Positions 18,541-27,377 of a stretch of DNA of 39,490 nt are shown here, in pieces. The DNA comes from Clostridia bacterium (GTDB taxonomy: Bacteria; Bacillota; DULZ01). The first letter of the stretch is position 1; each line of letters opens with the position of its first letter. The notes beneath the pieces are model-generated. The model had not been told where the DNA came from and ran no database searches. It saw only the letters and a list, made by a program, of their open reading frames with translations. Location: contig DULZ01000088.1 in the NCBI GenBank assembly GCA_012840125.1, positions 1-39,490 on the forward strand, written 5' to 3'. The position numbers and the translations under genes are program-made.

Positions 18541-19011
18541 CTATTTAAACTTTTCCCGCAGCAGGACCGTCAATACTGCCTTGAGAATGGCGGCTCGCAC
18601 GTAGTCCCGGTCAGGGAGCGCCAGGGGCAGTGCCTCCCGGCTGATAGCCGCTTTCATCAGCAGCGCTTCCCTGTCCGTCAGCAACCCATCCTCCGCCAGC
18701 CTTTCCAGCAATCCTTCTCCCGCTTGCTGGGAAACCAGCGAGTTGTCCAAGTCCGCCAGTACTTCCAGCAACCACTCATCCTCATCCACTTCCAGCTTGG
18801 TAATCCTGAGGTAACCCCCTCCTCCCCGGCGGCTTTCCACTAAATAGCCCTGTTCCGGGCTGAAACGGGTCGTCAACACATAATTGATCTGCGAAGGCAC
18901 ACAGGCAAATATCTGGGCTATCTCACTCCTCTGAATCTCAATATACCCTCTGCCGCTGGCTTTTAATAACTCCTTGAGGTGTGCCTCTATTTTGTCCGCT
19001 ATGCTGCGCAT
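18541..19011 (-). CDS. ctsR: Transcriptional repressor CtsR
   Basis: CtsR represses class III heat-shock genes, including its own operon. The 156-residue product starts MRSIADKIEAHLKELL and carries the N-terminal winged helix-turn-helix (IEIQRSEIAQIFACVPSQIN) with the glycine-rich thermosensing wing as SRRGGGGYLRI. The C-terminal domain is the McsB-interaction region. The ATG at 19009-19011 follows AAAGGGG at normal spacing and has the family's usual N-terminus. Upstream in-frame ATG codons lie inside the promoter and operator. Three CtsR heptads lie just upstream, consistent with autorepression. Confidence 0.96.
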   Translation of the reverse strand: MRSIADKIEAHLKELLKASGRGYIEIQRSEIAQIFACVPSQINYVLTTRFSPEQGYLVESRRGGGGYLRITKLEVDEDEWLLEVLADLDNSLVSQQAGEGLLERLAEDGLLTDREALLMKAAISREALPLALPDRDYVRAAILKAVLTVLLREKFK

Positions 19012-19022
19012 GGGAACACCCC

Positions 19023-19058
19023 TTTGACCTTCACTTACTTTTTGACCTTCCTTGACCT
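19023..19058 (-). promoter_or_regulatory. CtsR operator (three AGGTCAA repeats)
   Basis: The minus strand carries AGGTCAAG (19051-19058), AGGTCAAA (19041-19048) and AGGTCAAA (19023-19030). The first two form GGTCAAG-GAA-GGTCAAA, one base from the CtsR consensus RGTCAAA-NAN-RGTCAAA. The third sits 18 bases further on, next to the ribosome-binding site. The site follows the -10 element, so bound CtsR would block transcription start. Confidence 0.92.
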
Positions 19059-19065
19059 TACTTCC

Positions 19066-19093
19066 ATCATATACCATCATCACAGAAATGCAA
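19066..19093 (-). promoter_or_regulatory. Promoter of ctsR-mcsA-mcsB-clpC
   Basis: The -35 TTGCAT (19088-19093) and -10 TATGAT (19066-19071) are 16 bases apart and lie immediately upstream of the CtsR heptads. Confidence 0.7.
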
Positions 19094-19184
19094 TCCAAAT
19101 TCTGGGCCAATATTTCGCATTTTGGCCTGTTATTATACATTATCTCCATTAAACTTCCCCGCACGCACTTTTCCGGCATAAAAC

Positions 19185-19252
19185 AAAAGCCGCTGCCTAG
19201 CAAGAAGACCCTGGCCCCCAGGCCAGGGTCTTCTTGCTCAAGCAGCGGCTTT
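19185..19252 (-). terminator. Very long hairpin terminator of the lipoprotein gene
   Basis: The minus strand folds as an outer stem AAGCCGCTGC/GCAGCGGCTT and an inner 17-bp perfect stem GCAAGAAGACCCTGGCC/GGCCAGGGTCTTCTTGC with a four-base loop. The two are separated by a small internal loop, and TTTTGTTTT follows. The 5' arm overlaps the stop codon of the lipoprotein gene. It insulates that gene from the ctsR operon. Confidence 0.9.
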
Positions 19253-19688
19253 AACGCCGGCTAAACTGGTATCCGGCTGTTGCCACTCTCTCCACCGGTT
19301 CAGGGTTTTTAATATACAGGCCGGCTATTTTTTCACCCTCATCAAAGGTGATTCTAAACTCCACATCGGCTTTTTCGAAGATACCGGTGATTAAAATAAC
19401 CCGGTGAAAATCAAAATCAACTACTTCCCTGTATCGCTGTTCCACCAAACGGCCGCCTGCCTCTTCGAGGACTTCCCAAGCCGCTTCCAACTGGACCGGG
19501 GACAATTGTTCCTTCATGTCGTCGTTGAAGTATTCGGCGGCCTCCGCTGCTCGGCCATCCGCCAGTTTGTTGATAAAATCTTCGGCGGCTACGGCGATAG
19601 GTTCTCCATAGGTACGGCAGCCGGTAAACAACAGCATGAGCCCAACCAGCAGCAGCACCAGGACCAGCTCTTGCCTTGTCATCTTCAA
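19251..19688 (-). CDS. Small predicted lipoprotein, DUF3887-like
   Basis: The 145-residue product starts with a short charged n-region, a leucine/valine-rich hydrophobic segment (about 8-21) and the lipobox LFTGC, so Cys24 should be lipidated and the protein anchored outside the membrane. The mature part (AEDFINKLADGRAAEAAEYF, later VQLEAAWEVLEEAGG) has the layout of DUF3887-type domains, which are related to NTF2-like folds and often occur in exported Firmicutes proteins. No catalytic motif is visible. It is apparently monocistronic and lies between lysS and the ctsR operon. The function is not known. Confidence 0.8.
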   Translation of the reverse strand: MKMTRQELVLVLLLVGLMLLFTGCRTYGEPIAVAAEDFINKLADGRAAEAAEYFNDDMKEQLSPVQLEAAWEVLEEAGGRLVEQRYREVVDFDFHRVILITGIFEKADVEFRITFDEGEKIAGLYIKNPEPVERVATAGYQFSRR

Positions 19689-19765
19689 TTAACCCCCTTA
19701 AAATTCCTTATCGCAATATTTTATCTATTGTGAATATATTATCTATCCCTCTATTTATATGCATC

Positions 19766-19824
19766 AACCGCGAGGGAGGCAAAATCCTGCAGCAGCAGGC
19801 CACAGGATTTTGCCGGTCAAGCGG

Positions 19825-19826
<2 letters not shown>
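19766..19826 (-). repeat. Extended inverted repeat after lysS, possible terminator
   Basis: A perfect 12-bp inner stem GGCAAAATCCTG/CAGGATTTTGCC (19778-19789 with 19803-19814) is flanked by outer arms AACCGC and GCGGTT (19766-19771 with 19821-19826). The outer arm overlaps the lysS stop codon. There is no run of T after the stem on the minus strand, so termination would be weak or the element has another role. Confidence 0.6.
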
Positions 19827-21857
<2,031 letters not shown>

Positions 21858-21928
21858 CCTGGTTTCCAGCTCCTTTGAATTGCCGATAATAATCAGAACT
21901 CCATGGTTGGAGTTGCAAAACCATTACT

Positions 21929-22002
21929 AAAAAACCCTTAAGTAATACTAACAAGCACCGCGAACCTTTACAGTTTCGACAGTGCTTGTTATTGACTTAA
22001 GG
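21929..22002 (-). terminator. Long terminator hairpin closing the acyl-ACP-reductase-like operon
   Basis: The minus strand pairs CCTTAAGT (21995-22002) with ACTTAAGG (21936-21943) and ACAAGCAC (21982-21989) with GTGCTTGT (21951-21958), with a branched or looped top. GGTTTTTTAG follows. It lies about 57 bases after the stop of the reductase-like gene and upstream of greA. It could instead act as a greA leader if a promoter lies before it. Confidence 0.8.
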
Positions 22003-22058
22003 ACATTGTCTACTGTGCCTATTATATATACGCCTCTACCGGTTGTCAAGTAGTTTTC

Positions 22059-23156
22059 CTAGGCGTGCCGCCGTTCCCCTCTTTTTTCCCGGGCCCGTCT
22101 CTTAATGGTCTGGATGGTTTCCTCCGTCACGGGCCTTTCAAAACTGCGAAATCCCGCCAACCGGAAACCGTGCTTCCTCGCCAGGCGCCCCGTTTCCTCC
22201 ACTTGCTCCAACGTGAGCTCCCGGCCGAGGGTATAATCCTCAAAGCGCCCCTCCAAGGCCAGCATCATGGTTTCCGCCATGCAGGCCAATCCGATGCCCG
22301 GCGGGTAGCCGAAGTCCAAACCGAAATCCACCTGGCCCGGCATTTCCACCAGGCCCCCTTCAATGACCAGCACATCGTCCCTCACTTTCGCCACTTGCAC
22401 CGACACATCCCGCGGCCGGGCCACATCGCAGACAACGGCGCCGGGTTTCAAATCCTCCGGGTGGATCACAGCGTCCGCCGCGGAAGTAACGGCAATGATA
22501 ATATCTGCCCGGCGTACCGCTTTTTTTACCTCCTTGGTTACCCGGCACACCAAACCCGTTTCCTGGAGGATTTTTTCCGCCAGGTTTTCCAACTTGCTCT
22601 CGTTGCGGGCCACCAGGGTGAGATACCTGCACTCCCGGGCCATCATCCTGGCGGCAATAGCTCCAATGGCGCCGGTGGCACCCAGCACCACCACTTCCGC
22701 CGTCGCCAAGTCAATCTCCATGACTTCCGCCGCTTTCTGCACCCCTTCGATGGCGGTATAAACGGTATAGCTGTTGCCGGTGGTCACCGGAATGTCCAAG
22801 GCTTTGGCCACGGTGATGCCCGCATCGCCCACGACCGCGGTCATAGCACCCAACCCCAGGATCTTAGCCCCGAGTTTTTCGGCCAGCCGGCCGGCCCGGA
22901 TGATCTTGTTGAGGACCACTTGGGTGGGCAAGGTCAGCATCTGCTCGGAGGTGAGGACACACCCGACAAACCAACCTTCCGCTTCCCCGTAGGGCGATTT
23001 CAGCCCGGTAATGCGGGAAGCGGTAACAGGCGGCGCGTATTTAATCACCGATTGCAGGAGCCTTTTCGGCACCTTGCCGGCGAAGGGAAATTTGCGGCTG
23101 ACATCAGCCAGTTCTAACGGATGTATCATAAAGGCAAAGCTGTTCGTAGTTGCCAA
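22059..23156 (-). CDS. Acyl-ACP reductase-like protein (often labelled shikimate dehydrogenase)
   Basis: The 365-residue product has a Rossmann NADP-binding motif VVVLGATGAIGAIAARMM (about 155-172) and a VARNESKLENL segment after it. Its overall layout follows cyanobacterial acyl-ACP reductase as I remember it. Shared features are an N-terminal domain with LADVSRKF and APPV, the VTTGNSYTVYTA segment before the Rossmann fold, and a C-terminal GLACMAETMMLALEG followed by LTLEQVEETGRLARKHGF. Cys292 occupies the place of the catalytic cysteine that forms the acyl-enzyme in that family. Reduction of an acyl-ACP or acyl-CoA to an aldehyde is therefore the best prediction. The start is TTG, nine bases after GGAGG. 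It is the last gene of a three-gene operon. Confidence 0.72.
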   Translation of the reverse strand: MATTNSFAFMIHPLELADVSRKFPFAGKVPKRLLQSVIKYAPPVTASRITGLKSPYGEAEGWFVGCVLTSEQMLTLPTQVVLNKIIRAGRLAEKLGAKILGLGAMTAVVGDAGITVAKALDIPVTTGNSYTVYTAIEGVQKAAEVMEIDLATAEVVVLGATGAIGAIAARMMARECRYLTLVARNESKLENLAEKILQETGLVCRVTKEVKKAVRRADIIIAVTSAADAVIHPEDLKPGAVVCDVARPRDVSVQVAKVRDDVLVIEGGLVEMPGQVDFGLDFGYPPGIGLACMAETMMLALEGRFEDYTLGRELTLEQVEETGRLARKHGFRLAGFRSFERPVTEETIQTIKRRAREKRGERRHA

Positions 23157-23177
23157 TACCCGTTTCCTCCTTCTGTG

Positions 23178-24080
23178 TCACTGCAAGTATTGAATCCTAG
23201 GCTTCAAATCGATTTTCTCCAGTAATTCTTCGTAGTCTTTGGGAGTAATCTCCCTGGGATCTTTATTGCTGAGGGCGATGAGCAATCCTTCCATTACATT
23301 GGTGCCGAAGGAACGACCGTTGAGCTCCGGCGTGGTGGTAATCAACAGTTCAATGCCCCTTTCTTTCAGCATCGCCACGTCGTCACTGGTAACGGTGTTG
23401 GTGATCACGGTCTTGCCCGGCAGTTTGGCCGGCAGGAATTTCTTGACGTAGTGAAAATCACCGGCGATCACATCGGCCTCATAATAATAACGGCTGTATT
23501 TCGGCTTGATCTCTTCCTGCTTTTCCCCCACGGGATAGAGATATTTGAAGGGCAGCTGCACAATAATGGGAGCCAACAGGCGCGCAATGCGGTCCAAGGC
23601 TTTGAGAGACTTCAGCGGAATAGGCAGCCCCAGCACAAATACCAGGTCCCCATAGGTCACATCAGCCCCGGCGGCCGCAAAGCTTTCCGCCATGCCAAAC
23701 CGGTCCATGGCGCAGACCATCAGCACTTTTTTCCTGGTAAAATCAATCACCTGCTGTTCCGCCAGGTACCTGATCACCTTGCGCTCCAATGTATTCTTCA
23801 GGCCGCTGCCGTCCACAATAGGGGTCTTTTTGGCAGCTCTCGCAATGTCCGCCGCTTCCCGGATGAGATAGCGTCGATTACCGGCCTGAACATACAGGTC
23901 CGTGCCACCCAGGCCAAAAGCTGCCACTTGTCCGTCCAATTCCTTAATTAATTCAATGGCTTTTTGCTTGTTGCCGTCGGTCCCAATCCGTTCGATCAAG
24001 ACTTTTTCCCCCAGGATCTCCGTTTCTACTTTGGAATTGCGCTTTGAGGAACCCAAACTGACGCTGACTATTCTTTTCAT
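23178..24080 (-). CDS. Conserved-looking 300-residue protein of unknown function
   Basis: I do not recognise a defined activity. The N-terminus MKRIVSVSLGSSKRNSKVET is followed by alpha/beta segments such as VAAFGLGGTDLYV and KKVLMVCAMDRFGMAESFAAAGADVTYGDLVF. A hydrophobic middle (LLAPIIVQLPFKYLYP) and a Rossmann-like end (KTVITNTVTSDDVAMLKERG, LLITTTPEL) come next. Proteins of this type are, to my memory, sometimes labelled quinate dehydrogenase in Clostridia, but no NAD-binding glycine motif supports that. The ATG follows AGGAGG by nine bases. It lies 13 bases after the regulator gene and 21 bases before the reductase-like gene, so a shared pathway is likely. No signal peptide is visible. 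Confidence 0.6.
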   Translation of the reverse strand: MKRIVSVSLGSSKRNSKVETEILGEKVLIERIGTDGNKQKAIELIKELDGQVAAFGLGGTDLYVQAGNRRYLIREAADIARAAKKTPIVDGSGLKNTLERKVIRYLAEQQVIDFTRKKVLMVCAMDRFGMAESFAAAGADVTYGDLVFVLGLPIPLKSLKALDRIARLLAPIIVQLPFKYLYPVGEKQEEIKPKYSRYYYEADVIAGDFHYVKKFLPAKLPGKTVITNTVTSDDVAMLKERGIELLITTTPELNGRSFGTNVMEGLLIALSNKDPREITPKDYEELLEKIDLKPRIQYLQ

Positions 24081-24092
24081 GCCATCCGCCTC

Positions 24093-24626
24093 CTAAGCCT
24101 TCACATTGGACAAGTTATCCATCAGCTTTTGTAAAGCTTGAGGGTCAACGTAAACGTCTTCCGTAATCGGGGACTCGCCGATCACCAGGCCGATGACTTC
24201 CCGGTCCAGCATGGCTTCCGAAACCCGGATCCGGTAGCGGGAACCGAGGACCACCACCACATCGTACTCCCGGACCTCACCCACGATTTTGAAAACTTCC
24301 GCCAAAAGCTTCTGCCCATCTTTGTCCCGGACGAACTGCTGCCGTTCCTCCTCGGTCCAAATGAGCTGGTAATCCACCCCGGCCTCCTGCAGGATCCGGG
24401 AGACCTCTTCCTTGTTTTTGATGGGAAAACCCACCACCGCCACCCTGGATCCCTTCCGCACTTCTCCCAGGCTTTCCAAACGGGAGATGAAACTCCGGTC
24501 CAGTTTCAACCGTTGGGCCGCTTCCTGCTGGGAATAGCCCTCCATGCGCAGCCGCAGGATCTTTTCCACCATAACCTGGATTTTATGGATACTGATCAGC
24601 TTGTCGCCTATCCGGTAGAATTCCAT
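24093..24626 (-). CDS. HTH-domain transcriptional regulator of the reductase operon
   Basis: The 177-residue product has an Xre/Cro-like helix-turn-helix at about 18-48 (LRLRMEGYSQQEAAQRLKLD, then RSFISRLESLG). A C-terminal alpha/beta domain of about 120 residues follows (GSRVAVVGFPIKNKEEV, YDVVVVLGSRYRIRV, REVIGLVIGESPITEDV) that may sense a ligand. The ATG at 24624-24626 follows GGGGGGTGA. An upstream in-frame ATG lies in the promoter. It is the first gene of the operon, and a palindrome sits between its -10 element and start, so autoregulation is plausible. The family name is not known to me. Confidence 0.7.
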   Translation of the reverse strand: MEFYRIGDKLISIHKIQVMVEKILRLRMEGYSQQEAAQRLKLDRSFISRLESLGEVRKGSRVAVVGFPIKNKEEVSRILQEAGVDYQLIWTEEERQQFVRDKDGQKLLAEVFKIVGEVREYDVVVVLGSRYRIRVSEAMLDREVIGLVIGESPITEDVYVDPQALQKLMDNLSNVKA

Positions 24627-24650
24627 GGGCTCACCCCCCGCATATCCTTG

Positions 24651-24666
24651 TGCACAAAAATGTGCA
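24651..24666 (-). promoter_or_regulatory. Palindromic operator candidate of the reductase operon
   Basis: A perfect inverted repeat TGCACA-TTTT-TGTGCA lies just downstream of the -10 element and before the regulator's ribosome-binding site. Its place suits repression by the HTH protein encoded next to it; the link is inferred from position only. Confidence 0.55.
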
Positions 24667-24682
24667 AACCCTACACGGCAGT

Positions 24683-24711
24683 ATTTTAGCAGATTCTTGC
24701 TGGCCATGCAA
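24683..24711 (-). promoter_or_regulatory. Promoter of the HTH / unknown / reductase-like operon
   Basis: The -35 TTGCAT (24706-24711) and -10 TAAAAT (24683-24688) are separated by 17 bases, immediately after an upstream terminator. Confidence 0.75.
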
Positions 24712-24712
24712 A

Positions 24713-24737
24713 TAAAAAAAACGGCATTTCTGCCGTT
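24713..24737 (-). terminator. Rho-independent terminator upstream of the reductase operon
   Basis: The stem ACGGCA-GAAA-TGCCGT is followed by a run of seven T on the minus strand. It closes transcription coming from dus and the repeat-A region. Confidence 0.85.
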
Positions 24738-25037
24738 CCAGACTGTACATATCAGGGTGTTCGGTGTTAATCGCAGGGCTGCATGAAAACAAGATCAAAA
24801 AAGCGAGAGAGCCCCTAAAGATGGGCAGTCACCAGCAGTCGAGCTTCGAGCCGTGTTTTCGCAGCGCCTAGGCATGGACCGGAAGGACAACACGCAAACT
24901 TGACGACTGGCGGCTGAAGTCTGACGACGGCCATTGCCCTCATCCCCAATTTGGGCTCCCTGCATCCCAAACTTAACACCGGTGGCCCCAATTGTATTCT
25001 CTCAACAAACCGGAGTGACACTCCTGCCGTCTCAGCC
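24738..25037. other. 300-base gene-free stretch holding repeat copy A
   Basis: No credible protein gene is seen between dus and the terminator at 24713-24737. The central part (24809-24930) is homologous to a stretch between spoIIE and tilS and is listed separately. The flanks contain short GC-rich pairings and T-rich stretches but no promoter that I would trust. Confidence 0.5.
24809..24930. repeat. Intergenic repeat or structured RNA family, copy A
   Basis: Read on the plus strand this element aligns along its length with the minus strand of 36301-36415. Two blocks are especially close: positions 24809-24833 match 21 of 25 bases, and CTTGACGACTGGCGGCTGA matches 17 of 19. Internal complementarity such as CAGTCGTCA with TGGTGACTG suggests a long imperfect hairpin. 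The two copies lie in opposite orientations, each between genes. It may be a non-coding RNA, a mobile non-autonomous element or a regulatory repeat; the sequence does not decide. Confidence 0.7.
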
Positions 25038-25997
25038 TTAATCCAACTGCCACCTGGCGATTATCTCCTTGACTTCGGCCACGGTCTTGGCGGAAAAAAC
25101 CTCCTCCCTCATGCGGGCGGCGCCCCGCATGCCTTTTATATACCAGGCCAGGTGTTTCCGCATCTCCCGGACCCCGACCACTTCTCCTTTAAAGGAGACT
25201 ACGAGTTCTAAATGCCTGAGGGCCATGTCCATTCTTTCTCTTGGTGAAGGCTCGGGCCGCAGCACCCCTTGTTCCAGGTAGGCAATGGTCCGGGAAAAAA
25301 TCCAGGGATTGCCCAAAGCACCCCGGCCGATCATAATGGCGGTACAACCGGTTTCCTCCAACATCCTGGCCCCGTCTGCCGGGGTCCAAATGTCCCCGTT
25401 GCCGATGACCGGCACATGAACCGCCGCCGCTACCTGCCTGATAATGTCCCAATCGGCCTTTCCGCTGTAAAACTGGTCCCGGGTACGGCCGTGGACGGTG
25501 ACGGCCTGCGCCCCGGCATCCACCATAGCTTTGGCAAAATCCACCGCGTTGATGGTATTGCGGCACCAACCGGCCCGGATCTTGACCGTTACCGGCACTT
25601 TAACCTTCTTGGCTACCGCCACCACAATCCGCCCGGCTAAAGAAGGGTTCTGCATCAAAGCAGAACCCTCGCCGTTCTTCACGACTTTAGGAACGGGGCA
25701 ACCCATGTTAATATCGATCATGCTGGCTCCAGCTGCTTCGGCCATGACGGCTCCTTCCGCTACCACTTCCGGCTCAGCGCCAAATAGCTGCACGGCCAGG
25801 GGCTTTTCCTCCCCGGCCAGGTCCAGCATTTCCATGGTTCTCTCGTTTCGATACACCAACCCCTTGGCGCTGACCATCTCAGTATAGACCAGGCCGCAAC
25901 CCTGCTCTTTGGCCAGAATCCGGAATGCTTTATCTGTCACTCCCGCCATGGGCGCGGCAAAGACCCGGTTGGGGATCACCACATGACCTATTCTCAC
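25038..25997 (-). CDS. dusB: tRNA-dihydrouridine synthase (DusB type)
   Basis: Dus enzymes reduce uridine in tRNA D-loops using FMN and NADPH. The 319-residue product has the TIM-barrel start (FAAPMAGVTDKAFRILAKEQG), the catalytic cysteine in INMGCPVPKVVKNGEGSALM, the substrate segment VTVHGRTRDQFYSG and the phosphate-binding GNGDIWTPADG and IMIGRGALGNPW. The start is GTG at 25995-25997, nine bases after GGAG and three bases after the coaX stop. It is the last gene of the operon that starts with the amidohydrolase. Assignment to DusB rather than another paralogue rests on general similarity. Confidence 0.92.
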   Translation of the reverse strand: MRIGHVVIPNRVFAAPMAGVTDKAFRILAKEQGCGLVYTEMVSAKGLVYRNERTMEMLDLAGEEKPLAVQLFGAEPEVVAEGAVMAEAAGASMIDINMGCPVPKVVKNGEGSALMQNPSLAGRIVVAVAKKVKVPVTVKIRAGWCRNTINAVDFAKAMVDAGAQAVTVHGRTRDQFYSGKADWDIIRQVAAAVHVPVIGNGDIWTPADGARMLEETGCTAIMIGRGALGNPWIFSRTIAYLEQGVLRPEPSPRERMDMALRHLELVVSFKGEVVGVREMRKHLAWYIKGMRGAARMREEVFSAKTVAEVKEIIARWQLD

Positions 25998-26000
25998 CGG

Positions 26001-26768
26001 CTACAGCTCCTTGTTCATTTCATAGATGAGGCGTAGTCCTTCCAAAGTAAGGAACGGGTCCACTTGATCCACGATGCCCTCCTGGGCAAACAGGAAAGCA
26101 AAGCCGCCGGTAGCCACCACCTTGACTACACCCGGGATTTCTTTTTTCATCCGGTTGATAATGCCTTCCACCTGCCCGTAGAGGCCGTAAATAATGCCTG
26201 ACTGCATGCAGTTGACGGTGTTTTTGCCAATGACCGAAGGCGGCTTGACCAGCTCTACCCGGGGCAGCTTGGCGGCATAGCTGAACAAAGCATCGGTAGA
26301 AATGCCCACCCCCGGGGCAATAGCCCCGCCCAGGTATTCGCCTTTCGCGGAGATCACATCAAAAGTCGTAGCCGTTCCCAGGTCCACCACAATCACCGGT
26401 CCCCCGTACTTGTGAAAAGCCGCCACCCCATTGACGATGCGGTCCGCCCCTACTTCTTTGGGATTGTCAAACCGGATGGGCATCCCCGTCTTGATACCCG
26501 GGCCCACCACTAAAGGCTTCACACCAAAGCAGTGGTTGGACATTTCGATCATGGAAGCGGTCAACGGGGGAACCACGGATGATAAGGCCACCGCGTCGAT
26601 CTGGGCCATATCTTGCTGCTGGACAGCAAACAGCTGCCTTAACAGAACCCCGTATTCATCGGCGGTTTTGCGGCGGTCGGTGGAAACCCGCCAGTGGCAG
26701 ATTTGTTTCGCCCGGGCGTAGACGCCCAGAGTAATGTGGGTATTGCCTACATCGATTGCCAGTAACAA
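26001..26768 (-). CDS. coaX: Type III pantothenate kinase
   Basis: CoaX phosphorylates pantothenate, the first step of coenzyme A synthesis. The 255-residue product is an ASKHA-fold protein with the N-terminal phosphate motif AIDVGNTHITLG, the pantothenate-site NPKEVGADRIVNGVAAFH and the second phosphate motif VVDLGTATTFDVIS. The start is TTG at 26766-26768 after AAGGTG. The upstream gene encodes an S component of the type used for pantothenate uptake, so import and first phosphorylation appear to be grouped. Confidence 0.96.
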   Translation of the reverse strand: MLLAIDVGNTHITLGVYARAKQICHWRVSTDRRKTADEYGVLLRQLFAVQQQDMAQIDAVALSSVVPPLTASMIEMSNHCFGVKPLVVGPGIKTGMPIRFDNPKEVGADRIVNGVAAFHKYGGPVIVVDLGTATTFDVISAKGEYLGGAIAPGVGISTDALFSYAAKLPRVELVKPPSVIGKNTVNCMQSGIIYGLYGQVEGIINRMKKEIPGVVKVVATGGFAFLFAQEGIVDQVDPFLTLEGLRLIYEMNKEL

Positions 26769-26822
26769 GATTTCACCTTCTTTAATATCTTTCCCCTCGC
26801 GCCGCCGTTCAAGCAGCCAGGT

Positions 26823-27365
26823 TCAGCTGTCTTTCGCCGGCACGCCGACGGCGAACCGGGCCGCCGCCAAAGCCTTTACCAGTACCACCACCAGGACTGC
26901 GGCTACCACCACTTCCGGGGTCCCATGCAGCAGGGCCACGGCTCCGGCGGACTGCCAAGTGGGGAAATAACCTCTTAAATAGGCCAGCCCCAGGACACCG
27001 ATGGTATTGGTCAAGGTACCGGCTACGGCCGCAGCCGCCGAACCGATGACCAGGTTCTTTCTGAGGGGCCTGTATACATAATAAGCTACAATACCAATCA
27101 AGACACGGGGCACAATTGCAATCACGGGATCGGCGAACATCGCCGCTCCGCCCCGCAAAAAGCTGTAAATCCCAAACACCAGACCGATGAAAGCACCTAC
27201 CACCGGCCCTTCCAGAATGGCACCGATAATGGCCGGAATATGCATAATAGTCGCGTGCCCTGCCGGAGTCGGGACGGGGATAAACCCCAGCGGGGTTGAA
27301 CCTAACATTAACGCTACGGAAGCCAAGATACCCGCAATGACAATCTGTCGGGTTCTGATCCTCAT
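26823..27365 (-). CDS. ECF-transporter S component, probably for pantothenate (PanT-like)
   Basis: The 180-residue product is almost entirely hydrophobic with about five or six membrane segments. It carries the family-like TPLGFIPVPTPAGHATIMHI and PAIIGAILEGPVVGAFIGLV segments and VPRVLIGIVAYYVYRPLRK. Such S components bind a vitamin and work with a separate EcfA-EcfA'-EcfT energising module, which is not in this window. The coaX gene 54 bases downstream suggests pantothenate as substrate. Biotin is less likely although birA is adjacent, because the BioY pattern is not seen. The ATG follows GAGGAGG. Confidence 0.8.
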   Translation of the reverse strand: MRIRTRQIVIAGILASVALMLGSTPLGFIPVPTPAGHATIMHIPAIIGAILEGPVVGAFIGLVFGIYSFLRGGAAMFADPVIAIVPRVLIGIVAYYVYRPLRKNLVIGSAAAAVAGTLTNTIGVLGLAYLRGYFPTWQSAGAVALLHGTPEVVVAAVLVVVLVKALAAARFAVGVPAKDS

Positions 27366-27377
27366 GGTAAATCCTCC

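Noticed and set aside
22065-23117. A 350-codon plus-strand frame opposite the reductase-like gene
   Set aside because: It is rich in His, Gln and Pro and has no ribosome-binding site. It mirrors the codon pattern of the convincing minus-strand gene.
24738-25037. tmRNA, RNase P RNA or a known riboswitch in the stretch after dus
   Set aside because: None of their conserved cores could be found. Only similarity to the second intergenic copy in this window is evident.
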